Below, in pieces: positions 32,202 through 38,152 of a stretch of 38,152 nt of DNA (the first letter of the stretch is position 1; each line of letters opens with the position of its first letter). The notes under the pieces are model-generated. The model was not told the origin of the DNA, searched no databases, and saw only the letters and a program-made list of their open reading frames with translations. Source of the stretch: a virus; the IMG/VR virus record IMGVR_UViG_3300036781_000830, positions 1 to 38,152 of that record; one strand, given 5' to 3'. The position numbers were made by a program, and so were the translations under genes.

Positions 32202-32879
32202 ATGGAAAAGAAATATAAAGCCTGGAGTTATTTTGTTATATCTGTCTATCTTACTTTTGCGATTGTATTATTACTCTCGGGCTGTTCAACCTACATTCGA
32301 AATCATCAAATAACCAAACAGCATTTATTTAATTACAAATATCCTGATCAGCTGGCGGTTGATTGTGCAAAAACTTTCCCTGTTAAAGATAGTATTGGAA
32401 AAGCTACTGGCCCGGTTAATACCAATTACACCGGTAAGATTGATAGTCTACAGGGTTTGGCAAATAATTTAAATAATGTTATTGACGATTTATCATCACT
32501 TATTACAAGTACGCAGCCGGGTAAACCTTTGGATACATCAAAATATCTTGCGACAATAAAGTATTTACAGAATAAAATTAGCTTGTTGCAAAAATCTATT
32601 TCATCCCTGCAGGCGAGTTATAAGCCATGCAAAAATGATACGGTTCCGCATTATATCATAGATAATGCAAAGCTTACCGTTTTTAGGAATAAAAATAAAG
32701 CGGTGCATGATAGCCTTACCACTTCAAAAACAGATTTAAAATCAGTCACCCACGGCAGAAATATTTGGATGTATATCGCCATTGGATGTATAACGGTATT
32801 GTTCGGCGGTATAGTGATATCTGCTTATAAGTTTTTTTCAGGGGGTGCAATTACCGGGACAATTAAAAAAATACTGTAA
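32202..32879 (+). CDS. Unimolecular spanin candidate (lipoprotein with C-terminal membrane span)
   Basis: The N-terminus has a basic start, a hydrophobic core and a lipobox LLSGC with Cys28, so the mature protein should be anchored in the outer membrane by lipid. The region of residues 80-150 is helical with heptad-like spacing (IDSLQGLANNLNNVIDDLSSL, then IKYLQNKISLLQKSISSLQ). A transmembrane helix is present at about residues 188-209 (WMYIAIGCITVLFGGIVISA) before a basic tail. The combination of lipobox, periplasmic part and C-terminal span is the layout of u-spanins such as T1 gp11, which fuse the inner and outer membranes after lysozyme action. The genomic position is right. Two-component Rz/Rz1 genes are not seen. 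Confidence 0.7.
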   Translation: MEKKYKAWSYFVISVYLTFAIVLLLSGCSTYIRNHQITKQHLFNYKYPDQLAVDCAKTFPVKDSIGKATGPVNTNYTGKIDSLQGLANNLNNVIDDLSSLITSTQPGKPLDTSKYLATIKYLQNKISLLQKSISSLQASYKPCKNDTVPHYIIDNAKLTVFRNKNKAVHDSLTTSKTDLKSVTHGRNIWMYIAIGCITVLFGGIVISAYKFFSGGAITGTIKKIL

Positions 32880-33001
32880 TGTGGATGCCGCCTGAAATTC
32901 CTGCCGAATGGATATTAATTGCCACGATCGCAGGAATAATTCTTATTTGGGTACCTGTTTGGTTTCCTTATTTAAAAAGCAACAAGCGTTTTTTTCCATG
33001 A
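32879..33001 (+). CDS. Tiny membrane protein, 40 aa
   Basis: ATG 32879 shares a base with the stop of the spanin gene (TAATG). The 40 residues hold one span (WILIATIAGIILIWVPVWFPY) and a basic end KSNKRFFP. The coupling suggests expression with the lysis genes. No family is recognised. It could be an anti-holin or lysis modulator; that is only inference. Confidence 0.4.
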   Translation: MWMPPEIPAEWILIATIAGIILIWVPVWFPYLKSNKRFFP

Positions 33002-33084
33002 TCGAATTGTCAAAATCGTACATTAACGAGCAAGGCATTTTATTCCTATGGCTGAGCTATGGACATTACAAAGCTATTATCTAA
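32998..33084 (+). CDS. Possible tiny gene, 28 aa
   Basis: ATG 32998 overlaps the previous stop (ATGA) and gives 28 residues (MIELSKSYINEQGIL then FLWLSYGHYKAII). Only the coupled start supports it. The composition is not distinctive and it may not be translated. Confidence 0.25.
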   Translation: MIELSKSYINEQGILFLWLSYGHYKAII

Positions 33085-33218
33085 CGGCCATGTTTTACAA
33101 TCAAAAAAACTCAATTAGTTAAATGAAAAACCACTTATTATTTGCTTTTAAGACATTCAAAGAAAGCCTTTACCCAATGACGTTATTAAATCGTAAACAA
33201 ACATTATCTTTCATAAAA

Positions 33219-34040
33219 ATGCACAAGATATTTTATCAAAGAATAGGAATTTCAATAGTTGTGATTACCCTTTTTGCAGGTGTCTCAAATGCGCAAACTT
33301 ACAATGCTGCATACGTCAAAGCCTTATACGCAAAGTACCCGACAGAAAAGAGCGACTTTTGCGACGGTTGCAGAATTTGGGTTAATCCCTATTATACATC
33401 AATTGCGGATACCGTTAAAGGTTTCCCCGTCTGTGAAAAGGCAGTTGTTACAGCTGCTGACGTTGCAGATCAGGAAGCCGCTAATATTGATCGATCGGGA
33501 GTTTTTGCAAAATGGAACATCACACAAGGAGAACCCAGGTTTGATCAATTATATACCTATATTAATAAACAGATCAATAAACCATTGACTATTTATGAAA
33601 TTGTGTACGGGCATTGTGCTTTGGCGTGGGTATTGTCAGCCAGGAATAGAAACGGAGCGATATTCAGCAATACGCAAGTTTACGGGGAGTTTGGCGAATA
33701 TCAGGGACAGAACATAGGTACTATGATAGCCACAGAAGATACAACCCGTTTATTACTCGGGGCAACCTTGAATAAGGTTAAACATATCCCTGTTACCGAT
33801 TCCGTGAAAATATGGGCCGGTTGCATAAGCTCAGACACTTCAAAAGTCTATTCATTTAAAGGGCGTTCAATTACGATACCGGACGTGGTTTGGAAGATTA
33901 TAAAATTTAATGATCAAACTGTTTGTTACTGGATGCCAAACGAAGTTTCCGAAAGCCAGGCTATGTTAATTCACCGGCATATTAGTTATGGTTGTTTAAT
34001 AGTTAAATTGGGTTTTGACCCCGAAAAGGTTATTCCTTAA
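33219..34040 (+). CDS. Secreted nuclease-like protein (NUC/beta-beta-alpha-Me fold), diverged active site
   Basis: I place the start at ATG 33219 (273 residues), because a signal peptide (hydrophobic GISIVVITLFAGVSNA with cleavage before Q26) then has normal length; an upstream ATG at 33123 would add 32 residues. His132, Asn165, Glu173 and Arg177 follow the order and spacing of the Serratia nuclease residues His89, Asn119, Glu127 and Arg131. The SITIPDVVWKIIKF and CYWMPN ends also fit the family. The usual DRGH, however, reads VYGH, so Asp and Arg of that motif are lost. The protein may have reduced or altered activity. Several cysteines suggest disulphides. A terminator ends the late operon after it. 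Confidence 0.65.
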   Translation: MHKIFYQRIGISIVVITLFAGVSNAQTYNAAYVKALYAKYPTEKSDFCDGCRIWVNPYYTSIADTVKGFPVCEKAVVTAADVADQEAANIDRSGVFAKWNITQGEPRFDQLYTYINKQINKPLTIYEIVYGHCALAWVLSARNRNGAIFSNTQVYGEFGEYQGQNIGTMIATEDTTRLLLGATLNKVKHIPVTDSVKIWAGCISSDTSKVYSFKGRSITIPDVVWKIIKFNDQTVCYWMPNEVSESQAMLIHRHISYGCLIVKLGFDPEKVIP

Positions 34041-34082
34041 AGATAGTTTTTGTTTTGCTGTTCTAGTTTTGTTTAATGTTTG

Positions 34083-34112
34083 GCGCCTCGCAGCGATTGC
34101 GGGGCGTTTTTT
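34083..34112 (+). terminator. Intrinsic terminator, end of the late region
   Basis: CGCCTCGCA pairs with TGCGGGGCG (one T-G pair) around a 5-base loop, followed by six T. It is about 43 bases after the nuclease-like gene. Confidence 0.85.
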
Positions 34113-34125
34113 ATTTAATTGATAA

Positions 34126-34149
34126 TCTACTAATTAAATAATTAGTAGA
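34126..34149. other. 24-bp palindrome with 2-bp centre
   Basis: TCTACTAATTA and TAATTAGTAGA are perfect reverse complements, separated by AA. It is AT-rich, followed by ATTTTT. It may be an operator, a recombination or attachment core, or a weak terminator. Nothing else in 34113-34279 is recognised. Confidence 0.6.
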
Positions 34150-34279
34150 ATTTTTAATAACTATTTTAAAACATCACGATTTAAATTTTCGTAAAAAGTA
34201 ACAACCTAAGCATCTACCCAACTAATGAAGATGAGTTAAAAGATACACATATGAGACCAACCGGATAATCAATTTTTGT

Positions 34280-34287
34280 TACCTTTG
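34280..34287 (+). promoter_or_regulatory. Promoter -7 element TACCTTTG
   Basis: TACCTTTG is an exact match to the Bacteroidota TAnnTTTG element. A clear -33 TTG at the usual distance is not visible. Transcription would start near 34294 and run through the inverted repeats towards the JAB-domain gene. Confidence 0.55.
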
Positions 34288-34293
34288 ATAGGT

Positions 34294-34450
34294 AAATACT
34301 TCTTGTCGTTGCAGGTCTAAAATTCCGAAAATTAAAACAGCAACACAATGCAGGATGCGTCGAATATGGCGTGTGGCTGGCTATTTGTGTTGCATAGGGC
34401 CTCGGAACCCTTGACCTGGCAGATAGTTCAGTCCACGTCATATTTTTTTT
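34294..34450 (+). ncRNA. Candidate structured RNA
   Basis: Nested inverted repeats make a rod of three stems: CAGGTC/GACCTG (34312-34317 with 34413-34418), a symmetric 5x5 internal loop, TTCCGA/TCGGAA (34323-34328 with 34402-34407), a bubble of 11x8 bases, then GCAACACAA/TTGTGTTGC (34340-34348 with 34385-34393) and a 36-base apical part. A TACCTTTG element lies upstream and a run of eight T ends at 34450. The size and bubble recall 6S RNA, or it may be a leader that controls the JAB gene. No known family is established. Confidence 0.5.
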
Positions 34451-34456
34451 ATATCG

Positions 34457-34888
34457 TTGAAGCATTCGCGGTTAAGGGTAAGTTATAAACTTAATATTCT
34501 GTCTGATCATATAATATGTTCAAAAGACAGCCATTTGTTTTTTTCTGACATTTATGATAAATCATTACTTGAGCTTCAAGAACTTGTTTATATAATTTAT
34601 CTCAACAATAATAACAAAGTAATCAGCTGGATTCAGCTTAATAAGGGAACCTGTTCTGAAACTTTGTTTGATATAAAATTCGCTTTGGCTTGCGCTCTCG
34701 GCTGCATGGCATCTAAAATAATTATTGCACATAACCACCCATCAGGAAAGCTTACCCCATCCCCGGCAGATATCGAAATTACAAAGCGATTTATCAATAT
34801 TTCACGATTTTTAGATATCGTCGTCGAAGATCATTTAATCATTGGCCGTGATGGCTATTTCTCTTTTGCAGACCATGATTTGATATAA
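34457..34888 (+). CDS. JAB-domain RadC-like protein, 143 aa
   Basis: The motif H-x-H-P-S-G with PSPADIEITKRF (His92, His94, Ser96 and Asp105) is the metal-binding JAMM/MPN+ signature of RadC-type proteins. Full RadC proteins have an N-terminal HhH domain and about 220 residues; this one has only the JAB domain, as is usual for short forms in Bacteroidota phages and mobile elements. RadC has no agreed biochemical role, and any peptidase activity is unproven. The start is TTG 34457 because no ATG is found until residue 84. The gene lies right behind the candidate structured RNA and eight T bases, so translation or transcription may be regulated there. Confidence 0.75.
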   Translation: MKHSRLRVSYKLNILSDHIICSKDSHLFFSDIYDKSLLELQELVYIIYLNNNNKVISWIQLNKGTCSETLFDIKFALACALGCMASKIIIAHNHPSGKLTPSPADIEITKRFINISRFLDIVVEDHLIIGRDGYFSFADHDLI

Positions 34889-34903
34889 AAAAAGAAAAAT
34901 TAA

Positions 34904-34946
34904 TTTACATAAGTACTTGTAAATGAGATATTTATTCGTATATTTA
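34904..34946 (+). promoter_or_regulatory. Promoter for the early genes
   Basis: TTG (34917-34919), 19 bases and TATATTTA (34939-34946) fit the Bacteroidota promoter layout with one change in the -7 box. An imperfect inverted repeat TTTAC-AT-AAGTACTT-GTAAA (34904-34923) overlaps the -33 region and may be an operator. The first gene starts at 35000. Confidence 0.55.
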
Positions 34947-34999
34947 TATCAATAAACATAAGCAGTCTGGCGCAGGACTTTAAAATCTGCAAATTTAAA

Positions 35000-35236
35000 A
35001 TGTTAGCATTCAAAACCATTGAACTTGACGAGATCGAAACAGAGGTAGCAATTGACTTTAGCTACAATCATGGCGAAGTGCAGATCACAAACATGACCGA
35101 CGTTGTTACCGGTGACGCTATTTGCCCGGACTTATTAGATGCCGATTTGGAAAATAGTCTGATTGTCGAGCTTACCGAATATACATCAGATCTTTTCGCT
35201 GAAAAATCATACACCAAATACAACTATCAATATTAA
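35000..35236 (+). CDS. Hypothetical acidic protein, 78 aa
   Basis: This is a short acidic protein (TIELDEIETEVAIDFSYNHGEVQI then LLDADLENSLIVELTEYTSDL) with beta-rich appearance. No family is recognised. It is the first gene behind the predicted early promoter and is separated from the next by a hairpin. Its acidity could suggest DNA mimicry, as in some anti-restriction proteins, but that is a guess without structural support. Confidence 0.5.
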   Translation: MLAFKTIELDEIETEVAIDFSYNHGEVQITNMTDVVTGDAICPDLLDADLENSLIVELTEYTSDLFAEKSYTKYNYQY

Positions 35237-35246
35237 TTAATCATCC

Positions 35247-35270
35247 AGCCCGGCTAATAACCGGGCTTTA
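35247..35270 (+). terminator. Intergenic hairpin 1, attenuator-like
   Basis: AGCCCGG pairs with CCGGGCT around CTAATAA, then TTAAAAAAT. The T run is short. A related hairpin follows the next gene, and both are followed by CTTTAAAA and a start codon. Confidence 0.6.
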
Positions 35271-35282
35271 AAAAATAAAGTC

Positions 35283-35579
35283 ATGCAAGTTGCACAAACA
35301 ATATTAAATCAAATGGGCGGCAAAAAATTCATAGCCATGGTGGGAGCTAAAAACCTTACTGGCTCACAAGATGCCTTATGTATGCAGTTGCCAAAAAATA
35401 ATGCTGGCGCCAAGTATCTGAGAATCGAACTAAATGCTGATGACACCTATACGATGATATTCAGAAAGGGAATAACAAAAGATTGTACTTTCCCCGAAGT
35501 ATCAAGGACAGAAGGCGTTTACGCTGATATGTTACAGGAACTATTTACAGCAATCACAGGATTAGACACTAAATTATAA
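35283..35579 (+). CDS. Hypothetical protein, 98 aa
   Basis: The protein looks like a small alpha/beta domain (MQVAQTILNQMGGKKFIAMVG, YLRIELNADDTYTMIFRK, then a C-terminal helix YADMLQELFTAITGL). Similar short proteins are widespread in Bacteroidota phages and plasmids, but I cannot name a function. The gene is located between two hairpins and has an AT-rich leader. Confidence 0.55.
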   Translation: MQVAQTILNQMGGKKFIAMVGAKNLTGSQDALCMQLPKNNAGAKYLRIELNADDTYTMIFRKGITKDCTFPEVSRTEGVYADMLQELFTAITGLDTKL

Positions 35580-35583
35580 TTAA

Positions 35584-35612
35584 CCGGCCAGGTATCAAAG
35601 CCGGGCTTTAAA
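35584..35612 (+). terminator. Intergenic hairpin 2, attenuator-like
   Basis: CCGGC (35584-35588) pairs with GCCGG (35600-35604), and CCGGGCTTTAAAA (35601-35613) repeats the 13 bases at 35261-35273. The short T run makes full termination doubtful. Confidence 0.5.
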
Positions 35613-35624
35613 ACTTTATAAAAG

Positions 35625-35981
35625 ATGGATTTTTCTCATAGAACAACCGCTTATTTAGAATCTCTTCAAAGCAAATTAATTAAATCAGGTTATGAAATTG
35701 AACACATTGATTTCAATAAAGAGATTTTCTGTATTAATAAGGTGGAACATTGGAAAAAGCGTAACGGCAAAATAGCGAAGGTTTATCACCATTTCCGAAA
35801 ATATTACCAGTTACCTAAGGAAATGATTAAATATCGTCAAATCACAAAAACTGGCTACAGCAACAGTTGGGTATGGGCTGATGATCCTGAATATAAATAT
35901 CAAGTCAACCAAAAATACATAACCAAGGAAGACAGAGAAGAACTACTTACAATTTACAAATCACTCACACCTATTCATTAA
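35625..35981 (+). CDS. Hypothetical protein, 118 aa
   Basis: A basic protein rich in Tyr, Lys and Glu (VEHWKKRNGKIAKVYHHFRKYYQLPKEM, then SNSWVWADDPEYKYQVNQKYIT). Nucleic-acid binding is possible from the basic patch. No family is recognised. It is the third of four short early genes with hairpins between them. Confidence 0.5.
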   Translation: MDFSHRTTAYLESLQSKLIKSGYEIEHIDFNKEIFCINKVEHWKKRNGKIAKVYHHFRKYYQLPKEMIKYRQITKTGYSNSWVWADDPEYKYQVNQKYITKEDREELLTIYKSLTPIH

Positions 35982-36002
35982 TTAACCTTTTAACCAACAA
36001 CC

Positions 36003-36032
36003 AGCTCAACGCTCACAAGGCTTGAGCTTTTG
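36003..36032 (+). terminator. Intergenic hairpin 3
   Basis: AGCTCAA (36003-36009) pairs with TTGAGCT (36022-36028), followed by TTTTG. As with the other two, the stem ends in GCTTT, and the next gene begins 28 bases later. Confidence 0.55.
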
Positions 36033-36059
36033 CCAGTAAAAGACAAAAACAATTAAATC

Positions 36060-36161
36060 ATGAAAAAGACAACAGCAAAAGTAATCCTGTTTAGATTATC
36101 CGAATTAAAAGCCGGCCAGTCAACTTTTATTAATTTATGTGAAGTAAAAAGAATATCATGA
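36060..36161 (+). CDS. Small hypothetical protein, 33 aa
   Basis: ATG 36060 gives 33 residues (MKKTTAKVILFRLSELKAGQ, then STFINLCEVKRIS), basic and possibly helical. It overlaps the next gene by 4 bases (ATGA). Evidence is limited to the coupled arrangement and a typical AT-rich leader. Confidence 0.35.
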   Translation: MKKTTAKVILFRLSELKAGQSTFINLCEVKRIS

Positions 36162-36292
36162 CGCCTGAAAGAAATAATGATCAAATCATTGTAAATGATG
36201 TTTACCAGGATATAGCTAACAGAATACTTGAGGAAGGATGCCCGATAGAAAATGAATTTGAAGATGATTTGGACGATGAATTAAATTTTTAA
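36158..36292 (+). CDS. Small acidic protein, 44 aa
   Basis: ATG 36158 overlaps the previous stop and gives 44 residues ending in an acidic tail (EFEDDLDDELNF). A helix (VYQDIANRILEEG) precedes it. No family is recognised. It ends 9 bases before the XRE regulator, so a shared transcript is likely. Confidence 0.4.
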   Translation: MTPERNNDQIIVNDVYQDIANRILEEGCPIENEFEDDLDDELNF

Positions 36293-36301
36293 TTTTACGT
36301 T

Positions 36302-36538
36302 ATGAGATCACCAAATATAAGCGAGGACTTTATTATCAATCAGCGTAAAGAAATAGGAGCCAGGCTAAAAGCTATCCGGGAAACAATCGGTTACACACTT
36401 GAGCAAATTCAGGACCTTACAGGCTACGATACCTATACTTTAAGTAAGGTCGAAGCCGGTAAATGGAATTATCCTATAGAATACCTGATTGTTATTACCT
36501 CAGCTTTGGAGGTTGATATCAAACTAATATTAAAATAA
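36302..36538 (+). CDS. XRE-family helix-turn-helix regulator, 78 aa
   Basis: The protein is a single Cro/C1-type domain: IGARLKAIRETIGYTLEQIQDLTGYDTYTLSKVEAGKWNYP, in which YTLEQIQDLTG forms the first helix and turn and TYTLSKVEAG the recognition helix. The C-terminal helix (LIVITSALEVDIKLIL) completes the five-helix bundle. No dimerisation or LexA-like peptidase domain is present, so it is too short to be a CI repressor with RecA-stimulated cleavage. It could be a Cro-like switch protein or an orphan regulator. A hairpin terminator follows, within the 3' end of the convergent gene. Confidence 0.8.
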   Translation: MRSPNISEDFIINQRKEIGARLKAIRETIGYTLEQIQDLTGYDTYTLSKVEAGKWNYPIEYLIVITSALEVDIKLILK

Positions 36539-36555
36539 AAGCTCTCTTTACACCA

Positions 36556-36819
36556 CTATTCACCCCGGAAATCCGGGGTTTTATACGCTTTAATTGCTTG
36601 TATAAGCGCGTCTACCAGTTCAGACGGCAATTCGGGTTTTCCCTCACTCGTCCAGGTGTCACCATCTTGTTTAATATATTGAGGCGGTCTTTTTTTAAAT
36701 CTTAGCCAGTAATATCGTGGACCGTTGACGGTGAAAACTTCCGTTATTTCGGAAGTGCGATTTTGTCCATTATAAAAATAGGTGATTAAATATCGCTCCT
36801 GACTGCTGGCGCCATGCAT
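36556..36819 (-). CDS. Hypothetical protein, 87 aa, downstream of the integrase
   Basis: The reading frame begins at ATG 36819, about 10 bases after the integrase stop on the same strand, so it is probably transcribed with it. Its content (YLITYFYNGQNRTSEITEVF, RYYWLRFKKRPPQYIKQ, then LVDALIQAIKAYK) suggests a beta-rich domain with a C-terminal helix. The place next to an integrase would suit a recombination directionality factor, but a winged-helix or MerR-type motif is not visible. No family is recognised. Confidence 0.5.
   Translation of the reverse strand: MHGASSQERYLITYFYNGQNRTSEITEVFTVNGPRYYWLRFKKRPPQYIKQDGDTWTSEGKPELPSELVDALIQAIKAYKTPDFRGE
36563..36582 (+). terminator. Terminator of the XRE gene, overlapping a minus-strand gene
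   Basis: CCCCGG pairs with CCGGGG around AAAT, followed by TTTT on the plus strand. It lies within the last codons of the minus-strand gene at 36556. Confidence 0.75.
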
Positions 36820-36829
36820 ATTTTAAAAA

Positions 36830-38152
36830 TCAAATAGCTTTCATTTCCATCCTGTTCCACGCCTCCCGCATTATTTGTGCCTTTTCCTTTGAAGTGACCT
36901 TAATGTAATTAAAGAAGGCTTTCTCTGTCGTATGGCCGGTGATGCCCATGATAACCAATGTAGGTATTCCCATACGCCACATGTTAGATGCGAACGCCCG
37001 GCGCGCGGTATGAGTAGATATTAAATCGCTTAATGGTAACGTTAAAATGATTCGTTCACCTGCAATAGCTTTCTCTAGGCTAACAAGCTCATTAAAGCCG
37101 GTTTTTTCGGCGACATCCTTTATATATGCGTTAAGTTTAACATTTGATATCGCCGGTGGTAATGAGTTTGCAGTAATCCCGTTGTACCTGGTCATAATTT
37201 CTTTAACAGTTTTATGAATCGGAATAGCCACTAATTCCCCGGTCTTTTGAGTTTTTATTTCTATAAAATCCCCCTGAATATTTTGAGGCTTGATATTGGT
37301 AAAATCAGAAAAACGTAAACCGGTCCAGCAGCCTACTAAAAATAAATCCCGGACACGCTCAAGCTTCTTATTTTTTGATAAATCAAGTCCAGCCAATTTA
37401 ATTAACTGGCTTTCGTCTAAATAAACGTTTTCAACTTCGGCCTGCACTTTAATAAACCGTCGATTATTGTGATCTTCGTTAAGGTGTAATTTTTCCTCCT
37501 TGCTTTCGTTCATGCAGGTTTTAAGGAATTTTATAGTTGCTCCAAAGTAGTTGTCTGATAGGCCCTCAACTTTGTAAGCATAATCTTTCAGATCATTATA
37601 AAAATCGATGGTAACATCCGAAAACTGGAAAGTGGTTTTATTCTTGTGTTTAGCAAATCGTTTCAATACACCATAGGCACTATTATATGGCTTAATTGAA
37701 TCTTTCGCATATTTCGAACCATCTTTTTTTGTCCTGGCACCCGTTTTAGTATCCTCAATTAACTTTTCAATAAATTCAAATAAGGTATAACGCGGCTTTT
37801 TTTTTAATTCTGTAGGCAGCTGGCCACCGTTTTTAATTGCATCTTTGCAGAGCTGTTTTAATTCGGCTTCTTCCGGATAAGATTTATGTTTATCAATTAA
37901 ATAGTCAAAGGTATCAGTTACCCAACCTTTGATGTTTTCGAGATCAGTTTTTAACTTATCAGCGTTTAGAAGAGAGGCCTTTTGCCGCGGCTCATTTTTA
38001 TCAGAATTCCAATCAACCGGTTTAATGCTGACACCGGTACCGACAATTACTAAACGGCTGTCATACCTGATGTAACACCGTAGTTGTGTTGGCTCATTTT
38101 TGGGTTCCGACTTTTGTAAAAAAAATTTAACTGAATATCTGTAACCGGCCAT
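36830..38152 (-). CDS. int: Tyrosine recombinase / phage integrase, 440 aa
   Basis: The ATG is at the last three bases of the window (38152-38150), so an upstream start cannot be excluded. An N-terminal arm-binding region (YSVKFFLQKSEPKNEPTQLRCYIRY, GVSIKPVDWN) is typical of Bacteroidota integrases, followed by a SAM-like core-binding domain (YNSAYGVLKRFAKHKN) and a catalytic domain. Catalytic residues are visible in TGLRFSDF (Arg), KTQKTGELV (Lys), THTARRAF (His-x-x-Arg), GITGHT and FNYIKV (Tyr nucleophile). It should join attP and attB by way of a covalent 3'-phosphotyrosine intermediate. No attachment site can be fixed from this window, because no left-right repeat pair is visible. Confidence 0.9.
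   Translation of the reverse strand: MAGYRYSVKFFLQKSEPKNEPTQLRCYIRYDSRLVIVGTGVSIKPVDWNSDKNEPRQKASLLNADKLKTDLENIKGWVTDTFDYLIDKHKSYPEEAELKQLCKDAIKNGGQLPTELKKKPRYTLFEFIEKLIEDTKTGARTKKDGSKYAKDSIKPYNSAYGVLKRFAKHKNKTTFQFSDVTIDFYNDLKDYAYKVEGLSDNYFGATIKFLKTCMNESKEEKLHLNEDHNNRRFIKVQAEVENVYLDESQLIKLAGLDLSKNKKLERVRDLFLVGCWTGLRFSDFTNIKPQNIQGDFIEIKTQKTGELVAIPIHKTVKEIMTRYNGITANSLPPAISNVKLNAYIKDVAEKTGFNELVSLEKAIAGERIILTLPLSDLISTHTARRAFASNMWRMGIPTLVIMGITGHTTEKAFFNYIKVTSKEKAQIMREAWNRMEMKAI

Noticed and set aside
34214-34465. 83-residue open frame on the minus strand
   Set aside because: It covers the nested inverted repeats; the composition (Arg, Cys and Pro rich) is not protein-like and the RNA structure explains the region better.
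1-38152. Diversity-generating retroelement or retron
   Set aside because: No reverse transcriptase motif and no template/variable repeat pair was found, although fibre genes and a structured RNA are present.

Overview
This window looks like most of a temperate, tailed (siphovirus-like) phage or prophage of a Bacteroidota host. Within that phylum a Sphingobacteriaceae-like genome is plausible, but this is only an impression. The reasons are: AT-rich gene starts without Shine-Dalgarno sequences, several matches to the Bacteroidota promoter element TAnnTTTG, and a Bacteroidota-type tyrosine integrase with an N-terminal arm-binding region. There is also a nearly continuous set of head, tail, packaging and lysis genes. 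No DNA replication genes and no full-length CI-like repressor are visible, so the element probably continues outside the window. The first gene is cut at its 5' end, and the integrase start codon is the last three bases of the window.

Layout. 1-3271: the C-terminal part of a leucine-rich-repeat protein, then a ParB/Srx-fold protein, a methyltransferase-like protein, an unknown protein, a small membrane protein and a radical SAM enzyme. 3274-5165: small and large terminase. 5230-18644: tail region with a tail assembly chaperone that carries a T9 slippery run and a -1 reading-frame extension, tiny membrane proteins, neck or tail-completion proteins, a DUF6527-like protein, an 817-residue structural protein, small accessory genes, the tape measure and a distal-tail/baseplate protein. 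18645-19070: a non-coding stretch with an initiator-like tRNA-Met(CAT) and two terminator hairpins. 19071-25465: head region with a fused S49 protease-scaffold, major capsid protein, probable tail tube with two Fn3-like domains, portal and connector. 25469-28977: collagen-like and beta-rich fibre genes. 28937-29929 (minus strand): an acyltransferase, a likely lysogenic-conversion gene. 29975-33084: small genes, holin-like proteins, a T4-type lysozyme and a unimolecular spanin candidate. 33219-34040: a secreted nuclease-like protein. 34041-34456: non-coding, with a long palindrome and a candidate structured RNA. 34457-36538: a JAB/RadC-like protein and small early genes separated by short hairpins, ending with an XRE regulator. 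36556-38152 (minus strand): a small unknown gene and the integrase.

How it works together. Packaging, tail, head, fibre and lysis genes almost all run on the plus strand and many overlap by 1-4 bases, so translational coupling is likely. A 25-bp motif, TATGTG-N4-CACATM-N3-TACATA, occurs three times, each time in front of one block (packaging at 604, tail at 5170, tRNA/head at 18647). It is the best candidate for a shared regulatory site of the late genes. The tail genes precede the head genes, unlike the usual terminase-portal-capsid-tail order.

The most interesting points are this three-copy motif, the nested inverted repeat at 34312-34418 downstream of a TACCTTTG element, the probable programmed frameshift, the ParB/methyltransferase/radical SAM cluster beside the terminase, and beta-domains inserted into or added to three neighbouring virion proteins. 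I do not claim that a complete new defence or modification system is proven here.
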